DNA from: Blastococcus haudaquaticus
GTDB taxonomy: Bacteria > Actinomycetota > Actinomycetes > Mycobacteriales > Geodermatophilaceae
Direction of reading: 5' to 3'
Assembly: GCF_900230285.1 (NCBI RefSeq)
Contig: NZ_OCNK01000002.1
Coordinates: forward strand, 919,272-983,271
Length of the DNA: 64,000 nucleotides
The position numbers and the translations under genes were made by a program. Shown here piece by piece: positions 25,483-33,752 of the stretch. The notes beneath the pieces are model-generated. The model made no database searches and was not told the DNA's origin. It saw nothing but the letters and a program-made list of their open reading frames with translations. Numbering within the stretch: position 1 is the first letter of the stretch; each line of letters begins with the position of its first letter.

Positions 25483-26279
25483 GGTCGGCCCTCCGCGAAC
25501 GACGCGTGGACCTCGCCGAGCCCGCTGATCCGCGCGGTGTAGGCCTCGCCGGGCGTCACGGGAACCATCGGCCCCAGGGCACCGCTCAGCACGATCTCCC
25601 CAGCCCGCAGCGGCCGGCCCAGCGCAGCGGCGGTGCGGGCGAGCCACTGCACGGCGAGCAGGGGGTCGCCGAGGCAGGCCGCTCCCGTGCCAGTGGAGAC
25701 GACGACGCCGTCGCGGGTCATCTCCATCACCGACTCGACCGGCCGCAGCTGGTCCAATCCCACCGCGGATTCCCCCAGGACGAACAATCCACTGGAGGCG
25801 TTGTCCGCGACGGTGTCGGTGATCCGGATGTCCCACCCGGCGATCCGGCTGTCCACGATCTCGAGCGCCGCGTGCGCTCCGCCGATCGCGGCGGCAACCT
25901 CATCCAGGGTCGGGTGGGCGATGTCGAGGTCGCCGCTCAGCACGAAGGCGATCTCCGCCTCGATCCGCGGCTGCAGCAGCCGACCGGCCGGGACCGGCGT
26001 GCCCGGCTGCACCAGCATGCTGTCGAGGAGGGTGCCGAAGTCCGGCTGGTCCACGCCCAATTGGGCCTGCACGGCGGCGGACGTGAGCCCGATCTTGCGG
26101 CCGACCGCGCGGGCGCCACGGGCCACCCGCTCCGCGATCAGCCGCTCCTGGACCCCGTAGGCGCCGGTGACGTCGACCTCCCCGAGCAGGTCGCGCACGG
26201 GAGCGCAGGGCACCCCTGTCTCAGCCGCGACCGCCAACCTGCGAGCCGCCTCGTCCAGCGAGGCCGTTACCGTCGTCAC
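25479..26279 (-). CDS. 2-keto-4-pentenoate (2-hydroxypentadienoate) hydratase
   Basis: A 266-aa enzyme of the FAH/MhpD family that adds water to 2-hydroxypenta-2,4-dienoate to give 4-hydroxy-2-oxopentanoate. Features: [20 protein letters not shown], the metal-binding acids in [11 protein letters not shown], and [12 protein letters not shown] 26279 is chosen because homology starts there; about 90 upstream in-frame residues look non-coding. It is first in a hydratase-dehydrogenase-aldolase operon and has a diverged IclR-type operator 43 bases upstream of its start. Confidence 0.92.
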   Translation of the reverse strand: MTTVTASLDEAARRLAVAAETGVPCAPVRDLLGEVDVTGAYGVQERLIAERVARGARAVGRKIGLTSAAVQAQLGVDQPDFGTLLDSMLVQPGTPVPAGRLLQPRIEAEIAFVLSGDLDIAHPTLDEVAAAIGGAHAALEIVDSRIAGWDIRITDTVADNASSGLFVLGESAVGLDQLRPVESVMEMTRDGVVVSTGTGAACLGDPLLAVQWLARTAAALGRPLRAGEIVLSGALGPMVPVTPGEAYTARISGLGEVHASFAEGRP

Positions 26280-26321
26280 ACCTGCAACCAACCGGCCGCC
26301 GCTCGCCGGGGCAAGAACGCA

Positions 26322-26340
26322 TATCGCCTGCCGGAACGCT
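26322..26340. promoter_or_regulatory. Weaker putative IclR operator upstream of the hydratase
   Basis: TATCGCCTGCCGGAACGCT keeps the CGGAACGC half and a degenerate TCGCC half; 12 of 19 positions match the site at 13711. It lies between the TetR stop and the hydratase start. Less certain than the other three. Confidence 0.5.
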
Positions 26341-26356
26341 GACCCGCATCCCCGTG

Positions 26357-27112
26357 TCAGGCGGCGGGCGGGCGGTACTCCCCCGCGACGCCGAGGAGGG
26401 CCCCCAGCGCGCGCAGCTCGGCCTCGAACATCGGCCCGGCGTCGTCCAGGGCGAATCGCAGGTGCCCGAACACCTCCATGCAGACCAGTCCGTAGAGCCT
26501 GATCCAGCAGGACAGGAAGACGTGCATGACGCCCAGCGGCAGGGCGACCGGCAGCTTCGCGCACCACTCGGTCAACTGGGTCCGCAGCGCCGGCTCCAGC
26601 TCGTCCTCGTCGGGCACCGGGAAGCCCTGCTCGAGGTAGATCCGGGCCACCAGCTCCGCGAAGACGCCGCCGAACCGACGGCTGGCGACCTGCGGCAGGT
26701 GCTCACCGGGGCCGTGCAGGTCCTCGGCCGGGATGATGCCCTCGGCCGCACTGCCGAAGAGCAGGCCGAACTCCGGGTGGTGCGTGGTCGCCCACTGCCG
26801 GAAGGCCCGCGCCACCGTCATCAGCTGGACGCCGGGTGTCGCGGGCTCGGCCGCGTCGCGCACAGCCTCCAGGACGTCGCTCAGCTCGTCGTACAGATCC
26901 GCGACGACGTGCTCGACGAGGTCCTCGCGACTGTCGAAGTAGCGGTACAGCCCGGGCGCCGTCATGCCCATCTCGCGGGCGACCGCGCGCAGGGCCAGTC
27001 CGTCGACCCCGCGCTCGACCAGCACCTTCCGCGCCGTCCGCTTGATCTCCGACACCGTGTCGGCGCGCGCGCGGTCGCGGCGGCTCAGCGGCTCGGCCGG
27101 CAGTTCGCTCAT
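26357..27112 (-). CDS. TetR-family transcriptional regulator
   Basis: A 251-aa repressor. The N-terminal helix-turn-helix is ALRAVAREMGMTAPGLYRYF (about 41-60), followed by a ligand-binding domain with hydrophobic helices (VMHVFLSCWIRLYGLVCMEV). The GEFxR-like pattern and C-terminal domain suit the TetR groups that pair with exporters. It is divergent from the MMPL gene, with a long inverted repeat in the spacer, so the MMPL exporter and its own gene are the probable targets. Confidence 0.92.
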   Translation of the reverse strand: MSELPAEPLSRRDRARADTVSEIKRTARKVLVERGVDGLALRAVAREMGMTAPGLYRYFDSREDLVEHVVADLYDELSDVLEAVRDAAEPATPGVQLMTVARAFRQWATTHHPEFGLLFGSAAEGIIPAEDLHGPGEHLPQVASRRFGGVFAELVARIYLEQGFPVPDEDELEPALRTQLTEWCAKLPVALPLGVMHVFLSCWIRLYGLVCMEVFGHLRFALDDAGPMFEAELRALGALLGVAGEYRPPAA

Positions 27113-27139
27113 CGTTCCTCGCGATTCCTCTTGACAGCC

Positions 27140-27185
27140 GTGAACACCGTTAGCAGAGTGAGCGCCGTTCGCTAACAGTGTTCAC
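27140..27185. promoter_or_regulatory. Long inverted repeat, TetR operator candidate
   Basis: GTGAACACCGTTAGC (27140-27154) and GCTAACAGTGTTCAC (27171-27185) are complementary at 14 of 15 positions, separated by 16 bases that contain a smaller AGCG/CGCT pair. It fills the TetR-MMPL divergent spacer, 31 bases before the MMPL start. The layout could hold two TetR dimers. Confidence 0.78.
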
Positions 27186-27215
27186 CAGTGATCCGACGCT
27201 AGCACCGGAGACGCC

Positions 27216-29429
27216 ATGTTCGAGGCCCTCGGCCGGGTGATGTACCGCCGTCGTCGCTGGGTGGTCGCACTCGCTCTCGCGTTCGTCGCCTTCGCGGGCG
27301 TCTGGGGCACCGGCGTGTTCGGCGCCATGACCGGGGGCGGCTTCGAGGACCCCGACAGCGAGAGCTCGCTGGCCGGCGAGGTCGCCGAGCGCGAACTCGG
27401 TCGCGCCGGCGGCGACGTCGTCGTCCTCTACTCCAGCGACCGGCTGACCGTCGACGACCCGGACTACGCCGCGGCCGTGGCGGACAGCCTGGCCGGACTG
27501 CCGGACGACGTGCTCGAGGAGTCGGCGACCTTCTTCGGCACCGGCTCCTCCCAGCTGGTCAGCGACGACCGCACCGCCACCTACGCCCTGCTCACCCTGG
27601 CCGGCGACGAGGACCAGCGGACCGAGGGCCTGGAGACGATCGAGGCCGAGCTCGCCGGCCAGCAGCTGGACGAGCAGGGGCTGGAGACGCAGATCGGCGG
27701 CGGGACGACGATCAACCGCGACATCAACGACCGCGTCAGCAGCGACATCGCGCGCGCCGAGATGATCTCCCTCCCGATCCTGGCGGTGCTGCTGGTGATC
27801 ATCTTCGGCAGCTTCGCCGCGGCCGGGCTGCCGCTCGCCATCGGCATCACCGCGATCCTCGGCTCCTTCGCCGCGCTGCGCGGGTTCTCCGAGTTCACCG
27901 ACGTCTCGATCTTCGCCGTCAACGTCGTCACGATCACCGGCCTCGGGCTGGCCATCGACTACGGCCTGTTCATGGTGAGCCGGTTCCGCGAGGAGATCCG
28001 CCGGCAGCCCGACACCGAGACGGCGCTGGCCCGCACGATGGCCACCGCGGGTCGCACGGTCGCCGTCTCCGGCGTCACGGTCGCCATCTCGCTGGCCGGC
28101 CTGCTGATCTTCCCGCAGGTGTTCCTGCGATCGATGGGCTTCGGCGGCATGAGCGCCGTGCTCATCGCCATGCTGGCGGCGCTGACCCTGCTGCCGGCGC
28201 TGCTGGCCATGCTCGGGCCGAAGGTCGACGCGCTGTCGGTGCGGCCGTGGCTGCGGCGCGTGTTCCGCCGCCCAGCAGCCCGGCCGGTCGACGACGAGCA
28301 CGGCGTGTGGGCGCGGATAGCGCACAGCGTCATGCGCCGCCCGGTGATCTACACCGTCGTCGTCACCGCGGTGCTCGTGACGCTCGCCCTGCCGTTCCTG
28401 CGGGTGGAGTTCGGCGGCATCGACGAGCGGGCGCTGCCGGCGGGCACCGAGAGCCGGGTGGTCTCGGAGACGCTGAAGGCGGACTTCCCGCCGAGCGAGC
28501 GGGGGCCGATCGACGCGATCGTCACGCTCCCCGACGCGGTCGACTCCCAGGCCGGCGGCGCAGCCCTGCAGGCCTACGTGGACGACGTGGCAGCGGTCCC
28601 GGGGGTCGGTGGGGCGACGGTGGCCGGCGCGGCCGGCGACACCGCCCGCGTGGACGTCGCCTACGACGGCGACCCCCTCTCGACCGAGGCCCGCGACCTG
28701 GTGGGCGAGATCCGGGCGGTGCCGGCCCCCGACGGCGGCGAGGTGCTGGTCGGTGGTCAGACGGCGGTGCTGGCCGACCTGCTCGACAGCCTGTCCTCGC
28801 TGCTGCCGTGGATGGCGCTGTTCGTGGTGGCGACGACGTTCGTGCTGCTGTTCCTGGCCTTCGGCTCGCTGGTGCTGCCGGTCAAGGCGGTGGTGATGAA
28901 CGTGCTGTCGCTCGGCGCCTCGTTCGGGGCGCTGGTCTGGATCTTCCAGGACGGCAACCTGTCCGGGTTCCTCGGCTTCACACCCACCGGGTCCGTGGAG
29001 GCGACCCAGCCGATCCTCGTGCTGGCCATCGTCTTCGGGCTCTCGATGGACTACGAGGTGTTCCTGATGTCACGGATCCGCGAGCAGTACGACCTCACCG
29101 GCGACAACACGACGGCGGTGGCGACCGGCCTGCAGCGGACCGGCGGGATCATCACCAGCGCGGCGCTGCTGCTGCTCGTGGTGATCGGCGCGTTCTCGCT
29201 GTCGGGGATCACCTTCATCAAGATGATCGGCGTCGCGATGCTGATCGCGATCGTCATCGACGCGACCGTCGTCCGGATCCTGCTGGTGCCGGCGACGATG
29301 CGGCTGCTGGGCCGCGCGAACTGGTGGGCGCCGGGCCCGCTGGGCCGGCTTTACGCCCGGTACGGCATCCGGGAGGGCGACGGCGACCCGGTGCCGGTGC
29401 GGACGCCGGAGCTGACCGGCACCCGCTGA
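27216..29429 (+). CDS. MMPL-family RND-type exporter
   Basis: A 737-aa transporter with two MMPL halves. Each has an N-terminal membrane helix, a large external domain (about 40-180 and 410-530), and a block of five helices. ITGLGLAIDYGLFMVSRFREE (about 244-264) and LAIVFGLSMDYEVFLMSRI (about 605-623) are the paired Asp-Tyr motifs that carry protons in MMPL/HAE pumps. Mycobacterial relatives export lipids; others export drugs. It stands alone except for the divergent TetR. A strong hairpin follows the stop. Confidence 0.92.
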   Translation: MFEALGRVMYRRRRWVVALALAFVAFAGVWGTGVFGAMTGGGFEDPDSESSLAGEVAERELGRAGGDVVVLYSSDRLTVDDPDYAAAVADSLAGLPDDVLEESATFFGTGSSQLVSDDRTATYALLTLAGDEDQRTEGLETIEAELAGQQLDEQGLETQIGGGTTINRDINDRVSSDIARAEMISLPILAVLLVIIFGSFAAAGLPLAIGITAILGSFAALRGFSEFTDVSIFAVNVVTITGLGLAIDYGLFMVSRFREEIRRQPDTETALARTMATAGRTVAVSGVTVAISLAGLLIFPQVFLRSMGFGGMSAVLIAMLAALTLLPALLAMLGPKVDALSVRPWLRRVFRRPAARPVDDEHGVWARIAHSVMRRPVIYTVVVTAVLVTLALPFLRVEFGGIDERALPAGTESRVVSETLKADFPPSERGPIDAIVTLPDAVDSQAGGAALQAYVDDVAAVPGVGGATVAGAAGDTARVDVAYDGDPLSTEARDLVGEIRAVPAPDGGEVLVGGQTAVLADLLDSLSSLLPWMALFVVATTFVLLFLAFGSLVLPVKAVVMNVLSLGASFGALVWIFQDGNLSGFLGFTPTGSVEATQPILVLAIVFGLSMDYEVFLMSRIREQYDLTGDNTTAVATGLQRTGGIITSAALLLLVVIGAFSLSGITFIKMIGVAMLIAIVIDATVVRILLVPATMRLLGRANWWAPGPLGRLYARYGIREGDGDPVPVRTPELTGTR

Positions 29430-29433
29430 GCGT

Positions 29434-29468
29434 CGCCGGCGGCTCCCCCGCTCGGGGAGCCGCCGGCG
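29434..29468. terminator. Bidirectional hairpin terminator
   Basis: A perfect 15-bp stem (CGCCGGCGGCTCCCC and complement) with a CGCTC loop, five bases after the MMPL stop and seven bases from the stop of the opposing zinc-ribbon gene. Confidence 0.85.
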
Positions 29469-29475
29469 CGCGGGG

Positions 29476-29679
29476 TCAGACGACGGCCGGGGCGCCGTTC
29501 TCCGCCGAGAGACGCGGGCTCACGCGGAACCGGAGGACCGGCTGGGTGTCGTCGTCGGCCAGGTGCCGCGGGGCGAGCCGGACGCGACGGGCCGGCAGGC
29601 TGGACGGCGGGAGGAGCTTCCCGCAGCCGACGCAGTACCGGCCACGCTGCTCGACGGCGCTGCAGTTCGTGCACGTCAT
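29476..29679 (-). CDS. Small zinc-ribbon protein
   Basis: A 67-aa protein with an N-terminal zinc ribbon: Cys3/Cys6 (CTNC) and Cys16/Cys19 (CVGC). The rest is a basic, polar tail ending SAENGAPAVV with no membrane segment. ATG 29679 has a GGGGGC purine-poor ribosome site. No specific function can be assigned. Confidence 0.6.
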   Translation of the reverse strand: MTCTNCSAVEQRGRYCVGCGKLLPPSSLPARRVRLAPRHLADDDTQPVLRFRVSPRLSAENGAPAVV

Positions 29680-29794
29680 AGGTTGCCCCCTCGAAGTCCG
29701 ACGTCCCCCACGGGCGCGTTCGGACGGACCTTCTCAGGTCCGGACGCCGGTTCTGGACGGTTCCTGCGCCGTGGGACGACACGTCATGGAACCG

Positions 29795-30265
29795 TCACCT
29801 GGCCGGGAGACACCGTTCCAGCAGCCGGTCGAGGAACGGCACCTGCCCCTTCACCAGCTTCGTGCGCGCCTCGTGCAGCCCGAACCAGGCGGCCCGGTCG
29901 ATCTCCGGGAACTCCTGCACCCGACCCGAGCGCGGTGGCCACTCCAGCTCGAACGTGTTGCTGACGGCGGCCGCGGCGTCGAGGTCGCCCTCCCCCGCCC
30001 ACACGGCGAGCACCTTGCCGCTGGTCACCCGCAGCTCGCCGAGGGCGACGAGGTCCTGCGCCGGGACCGGTGAGCCGAGCTCCTCGGCGAACTCGCGCCG
30101 GGCGACGGCGAGCGGCTCCTCGTCGGTCCCGTGCTCACCCTTGGGGATCGACCAGCCGCCGTCGTCCTTGTTCGCCCAGAACGGTCCGCCCATGTGGCCG
30201 AGCAGGACCTCCGGTCCGGCCGGCCGCAGCCGGTACAGCAGGATCCCCGCACTCGTCCTCGGCAC
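29795..30265 (-). CDS. NUDIX hydrolase
   Basis: A 156-aa pyrophosphohydrolase. The NUDIX box is perfect: G-x5-E-x7-REFAEELGS (about 43-65), with WSIPKGE leading in. AGILLYRL at the start and the DGGWSIPK segment resemble NUDIX proteins of the DR1025/MutT-like type seen in actinobacteria. Its start is 12 bases from the stop of the DUF4234 gene, so the two are probably one transcript. Substrate unknown (nucleoside diphosphate derivative). Confidence 0.9.
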   Translation of the reverse strand: MPRTSAGILLYRLRPAGPEVLLGHMGGPFWANKDDGGWSIPKGEHGTDEEPLAVARREFAEELGSPVPAQDLVALGELRVTSGKVLAVWAGEGDLDAAAAVSNTFELEWPPRSGRVQEFPEIDRAAWFGLHEARTKLVKGQVPFLDRLLERCLPAR

Positions 30266-30277
30266 GGGCCCAGCAGA

Positions 30278-30865
30278 TCAGACGAGGGTGGTGCGGGTCT
30301 GCCCCACGCTCTGCCAGTACGCGTTGAGGGCGTTGTTGGTCTGGACGAACCAGATGAACGGGCCGACGAGGATGAGGATCCCGGGGAAGAACCAGAGGCC
30401 GGTGAGGGCGCTGACCGGCCTCTCCTGGCCGCGCCGCTCGTACAGCTGGCCGACCTCGTGGCTCAGCAGGAACGGGGAGACCAGCCCGAAGAAGATCGAG
30501 ATGACCAGCGCGAGGACACCACCCAGACCCTCCCCGGTGTGCCGCTTCATCTCCTCGTGGGTCTGGAAGTAGTAGACGAAGCCCCAGATCCCGAGCGTCA
30601 CGAAGAACAGCAGCATGATCATCCCGGTGGGACGGAGCTGCCCGATGGGTCCCTGCGGCGAGCCGTACCGGGCATAGCCGGGCACCGACGGCATCGGCTC
30701 CGCGTAGCTCCCGTACCCCGGGGGCGGCCCGTATCCCGGCGGCGGCCCGTATCCCGGCGGCGGGTAGCCGGGCGGCGGCGGAGCGAAGCCGTACGGCGCG
30801 CTCTCGGCGGGCTGCCCGGCGTCCGCGGGCGGTGGCGAGGGCGGCTGTTTCTGAGGCGTGGTCAT
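30278..30865 (-). CDS. DUF4234 membrane protein with Pro/Gly/Tyr-rich N terminus
   Basis: A 195-aa protein. Residues 1-75 are a disordered Pro/Gly/Tyr-rich tail with tandem GYGPPP repeats; residues 78-195 are a DUF4234-like domain with three to four membrane helices (MIMLLFFVTLGIWGFVYYFQ, THEEMKRHTGEGLGG, WFFPGILILVGPFIWFVQTN). A paralogue with a different N terminus is encoded at 33063-33701. The role is unknown. ATG 30865 is the first start giving the whole repeat tail. Confidence 0.8.
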   Translation of the reverse strand: MTTPQKQPPSPPPADAGQPAESAPYGFAPPPPGYPPPGYGPPPGYGPPPGYGSYAEPMPSVPGYARYGSPQGPIGQLRPTGMIMLLFFVTLGIWGFVYYFQTHEEMKRHTGEGLGGVLALVISIFFGLVSPFLLSHEVGQLYERRGQERPVSALTGLWFFPGILILVGPFIWFVQTNNALNAYWQSVGQTRTTLV

Positions 30866-30964
30866 CGGCAGTCCTCTCGGCGTCCCCCGCGGCGGTGAGC
30901 CATGCTCCTCCGCCGTCGGCCGCTCAGGAGCCCCTTCCTGCGCGCGGAGTGCTACACCTCGGGG

Positions 30965-32230
30965 ATGACCCGCTGGCGTCGGCTGCCCGCCGCACTGGCC
31001 GCGGGCTGCGTCGTCCTCGCCCTGAGCGGCTGCCCCGTCGGCGAGGACGAGCAGACCCCTGAGCCGACGCCGTCCGCGGCCGACCTGGGACCGGCCCGCC
31101 CGATCGACCCCTCCACCGACCTGCCCGCCTACCCCGGCCCGCCGGCCAGTGGTCCGCCGAGCACCGGCCCGCTGACCACGGTGCGGGCCGCGATCGACCT
31201 GACGGCGGCGACCCCGGGCGTCTTCGCCCGCGTCGTCGCCGCCGTCGCCACTCCCGACGGCGGCGCGTTCGCCCTGCTGACCCCGGCGGACCGGGCGCTC
31301 CCCCAGACCCTGGTGACGGTGCGGGGCGATGCGATCGCGGGATCCGTGGCCCTGCCGCGCGTCGAGGACGTGTGGGACGTGCACCTGTCCGGGGACGGCT
31401 CCGTGCTCGTCGTGGGGAACCTCGGCGACGACGGGTACGGGCTCCGGGTCGTCGACCCGGCGACGGGCGCGGTGCGGACGACGGTGCTGCTCCCCGCCCG
31501 GGACGACCTGCACTTCTCGATCGGCCGCTCGGCGCTGCACCCGGCGTCCGGGCGGCTGCACGTCGTCCTGAGCGTCGCGACGGACGCCGGTGTCCGTGAG
31601 GCGCTGCTGGCGGTGGACGTCGCGACCGGCCGTGTGGTGGCGGAGCGGGACCTGGCCGACGACGTCGCCGCCAGCTCCGCCTATCCCCTGGCTGACCAGC
31701 TCGCCGGCCTCCTCCCCCGGCCGGACGGGGGCGTGACGCTGGTGTTCGACGCCTCCCCCACGCAGGTGCCCCAGGACCGGATACCGACCCTGCTGCGATA
31801 CGACGGCGACCTGGAGCCGGTGGGCGGTGCGGCGCGGGTGACCGGCTCGTCGGAGGGCGCGGAGACGCAGTCGATCGCCGGGGCCGCCGACGGCACGGTG
31901 TTCCTGCTGGTGGCGGTCGAGGACGGCTCGTGGCTGCTGGCGGTGCCCGACGGCGGGGGTGCCGGCCCGCTCCTCGCCCAGCTGGAGGACCGCGTCTACG
32001 GCTACGCGCTGCTCGTGGAGCCGGCCCAGGTGTGGGCACTGCTGCCCTCGCCGGTGGGGGTGCGCGCGGTGGACCTCACCACCGGCGAGGCGCTCCTGCC
32101 GGAAGGCCTCGGCTGCTACCACCGCCTCGACGTCCGGGCGCTCCTGCCGGCGGCGTCGGGGGCGCTGGCCTTCGGCGAGTGCGACTCCCCGCGCGAGGAC
32201 ACCCAGTTCCTGTGGTTCCTCGGCCCGTGA
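30965..32230 (+). CDS. Secreted beta-propeller-like lipoprotein
   Basis: A 421-aa lipoprotein. The signal peptide ends in LALSGC, Cys23 being the lipidation site. A Pro/Thr-rich linker (about 25-65) is followed by repeated blade-like units such as SGDGSVLVVGNLGDDGYGLR, VDPATGAVRTTVLL and VDVATGRVVAERDL, suggesting a six- or seven-bladed propeller like PQQ/WD folds. There is no catalytic motif. ATG 30965 gives a normal signal peptide. It may be a surface binding protein; no partner is evident from neighbours. Confidence 0.7.
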   Translation: MTRWRRLPAALAAGCVVLALSGCPVGEDEQTPEPTPSAADLGPARPIDPSTDLPAYPGPPASGPPSTGPLTTVRAAIDLTAATPGVFARVVAAVATPDGGAFALLTPADRALPQTLVTVRGDAIAGSVALPRVEDVWDVHLSGDGSVLVVGNLGDDGYGLRVVDPATGAVRTTVLLPARDDLHFSIGRSALHPASGRLHVVLSVATDAGVREALLAVDVATGRVVAERDLADDVAASSAYPLADQLAGLLPRPDGGVTLVFDASPTQVPQDRIPTLLRYDGDLEPVGGAARVTGSSEGAETQSIAGAADGTVFLLVAVEDGSWLLAVPDGGGAGPLLAQLEDRVYGYALLVEPAQVWALLPSPVGVRAVDLTTGEALLPEGLGCYHRLDVRALLPAASGALAFGECDSPREDTQFLWFLGP

Positions 32231-32231
32231 G

Positions 32232-33020
32232 TCAGCGGCCGGTCCAGCGCGGCGGGCGCTTCTCCAGGTAGGCGGCGATGCCCTCCTTCCGGTCCTCGCT
32301 GAGGTAGGGGTTCGGGCCGACGTCGAGCCGCAGCGCCTGCCACAGCGGCAGCTCCAGGCCCTTCACGGCCGTCTCCTTCATCCGGCGCACGCTGATCGGG
32401 GCGTTCGCGGCGATCCGCTCGGCCAGCCGCAGCGCCGTCGGCAGGACGTCGTCGGTGAGCCGGTTGACCAGCCCCCACCGCTCGGCGTCCTCGCTGGTCA
32501 CGTACTCCCCGGTCAGCAGCACCTCCATGGCGATGCCCATGGGGATGCGCTTGGGCAGGACGACCGAGCCGAAGTTGGCGCCCATGCCGATGGTGGCCTC
32601 CGGCAGGCCCAGCTTGATGCCGGGCGCGGCGACGCGGAGGTCGCAGGCCAGCGCCAGCTCGAAGCCGCCGGCGACCGCCGCGCCCTGCAGCGCCGCGACG
32701 ATCGGCACCGGGGTCTCGGTGACCACCTCGAACAGCGAGCGGGTGGACCGGCTCATCGGCGGCCGGAAGCGCTCCCCGCGCTGGTCGCGCTCGCGGATCT
32801 CCTTGAGGTCGAAGCCGGCGCAGAAGGCCGGACCGTTGCCGGTGAGGACGACCGCCCGCACGTCCGGTGCCTCCGCGCAGGCCAGCAGCTCCTCGATCAG
32901 GTCGGCCTGCAGGGGCGTGGAGAGCGCGTTGCGGCGCTCGGGCCGGTCGAGGGTGAGCACGCGGACGTGCCCGCGGGTCTCGACGATCAGTCCGGACTCG
33001 TGGCGCAGCGGGTCGCTCAT
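32232..33020 (-). CDS. Enoyl-CoA hydratase/isomerase family protein
   Basis: A 262-aa crotonase-fold enzyme. Oxyanion-hole segments are FCAGFDLKE (about 66-74) and GAAVAGGFELALACDL (about 113-128); the two Glu expected for hydratases are present in GGFELA and in LGLPEATIGM. It is therefore probably a true hydratase, acting on a 2-enoyl-CoA. It stands alone between unrelated genes and meets the lipoprotein gene tail to tail with one base between stops. Confidence 0.88.
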   Translation of the reverse strand: MSDPLRHESGLIVETRGHVRVLTLDRPERRNALSTPLQADLIEELLACAEAPDVRAVVLTGNGPAFCAGFDLKEIRERDQRGERFRPPMSRSTRSLFEVVTETPVPIVAALQGAAVAGGFELALACDLRVAAPGIKLGLPEATIGMGANFGSVVLPKRIPMGIAMEVLLTGEYVTSEDAERWGLVNRLTDDVLPTALRLAERIAANAPISVRRMKETAVKGLELPLWQALRLDVGPNPYLSEDRKEGIAAYLEKRPPRWTGR

Positions 33021-33062
33021 CCCTGCAACCTCACGCGGAACGGCCGCGGAGGCAAGTCGCCG

Positions 33063-33701
33063 TCAGCGGGCGCCGAGGCTCCGCCAGTGGTCGTTGAGCG
33101 CCCGGTTGGTCAGCGCGAACCAGATGATCGGCCCGACCAGCAGGAGGATCCCCGGGAAGAACCACAGCCCGGTCAGCGCGCTCACCGGCCGCCGCCGGCC
33201 GGCGCGCTCGTGGAGCTGGCCCACCTCGTGGCTGAGCAGGAACGGCGAGGCCATCCAGAGGACGAGGGCCACCAGCAGCGCGACCACCCCACCGATGCCG
33301 TTCCCGGTGTGCCGCTTCATCTCGTCGTGCGTCTGGAAGAAGTAGACGTAGCCCCAGATCCCGAAGGTGACGACGAAGAGCAGCATCTGCAGCCCGGTGC
33401 CGCGCACCTGGCCGACCCGGCCGGGCGTGCACCAGTTCCGCGCCCACACGGGCGTCCCGGGCATGGGCCGGAAGGCGGGCGCCGGCGGCCCGTACCGCGG
33501 CGGCGGGGCGACGGGGCGCGGGCCGGGCAGGTCGGTGAACAGCTGGTCGAGGTCGGCATAGGTCACCGCGGCGAACGCCTGCTCGAGGCGCCGGTCGTAC
33601 TCCGCGTCGTCCAGCCGACCCTCGGCCCACGCGGAGCCGATCCGCGCCGCGGCTGCCTGCCGCTCGGCGTCGGAGACCCGGAGATGACGTGCCGTGGTCA
33701 T
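33063..33701 (-). CDS. DUF1707-DUF4234 membrane protein
   Basis: A 212-aa protein. The N-terminal DUF1707 (SHOCT-related) begins LRVSDAERQAAAARIGSAWA and continues GRLDDAEYDRRLEQAFAAVT. Then comes a Pro-rich linker and a DUF4234 domain with three to four membrane helices closely similar to the one encoded at 30278 (both contain EEMKRHTG or DEMKRHTG, and LTGLWFFPGIL). The pair, with an unrelated lipoprotein and hydratase between, looks like an old duplication with swapped N termini. ATG 33701 is used; GTG 33716 is possible. Confidence 0.82.
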   Translation of the reverse strand: MTTARHLRVSDAERQAAAARIGSAWAEGRLDDAEYDRRLEQAFAAVTYADLDQLFTDLPGPRPVAPPPRYGPPAPAFRPMPGTPVWARNWCTPGRVGQVRGTGLQMLLFVVTFGIWGYVYFFQTHDEMKRHTGNGIGGVVALLVALVLWMASPFLLSHEVGQLHERAGRRRPVSALTGLWFFPGILLLVGPIIWFALTNRALNDHWRSLGAR

Positions 33702-33752
33702 GCCCGATGGTCGCACGACCGCCGGCGTTGCGGAACGGCTTCGGCCGAGGTC

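Noticed and set aside
30700..30780. Repeated CCGTATCCCGGCGG units as a DNA repeat element
   Set aside because: They encode the GYGPPP tail repeats of the DUF4234 protein and need no other explanation.
33030..33056. CTCACGCGGAACGGCCGCGG upstream of the enoyl-CoA hydratase as a fifth IclR site
   Set aside because: Only the GCGGAACG half matches; the opposite half of the palindrome is absent and the gene is not part of the aromatic locus.
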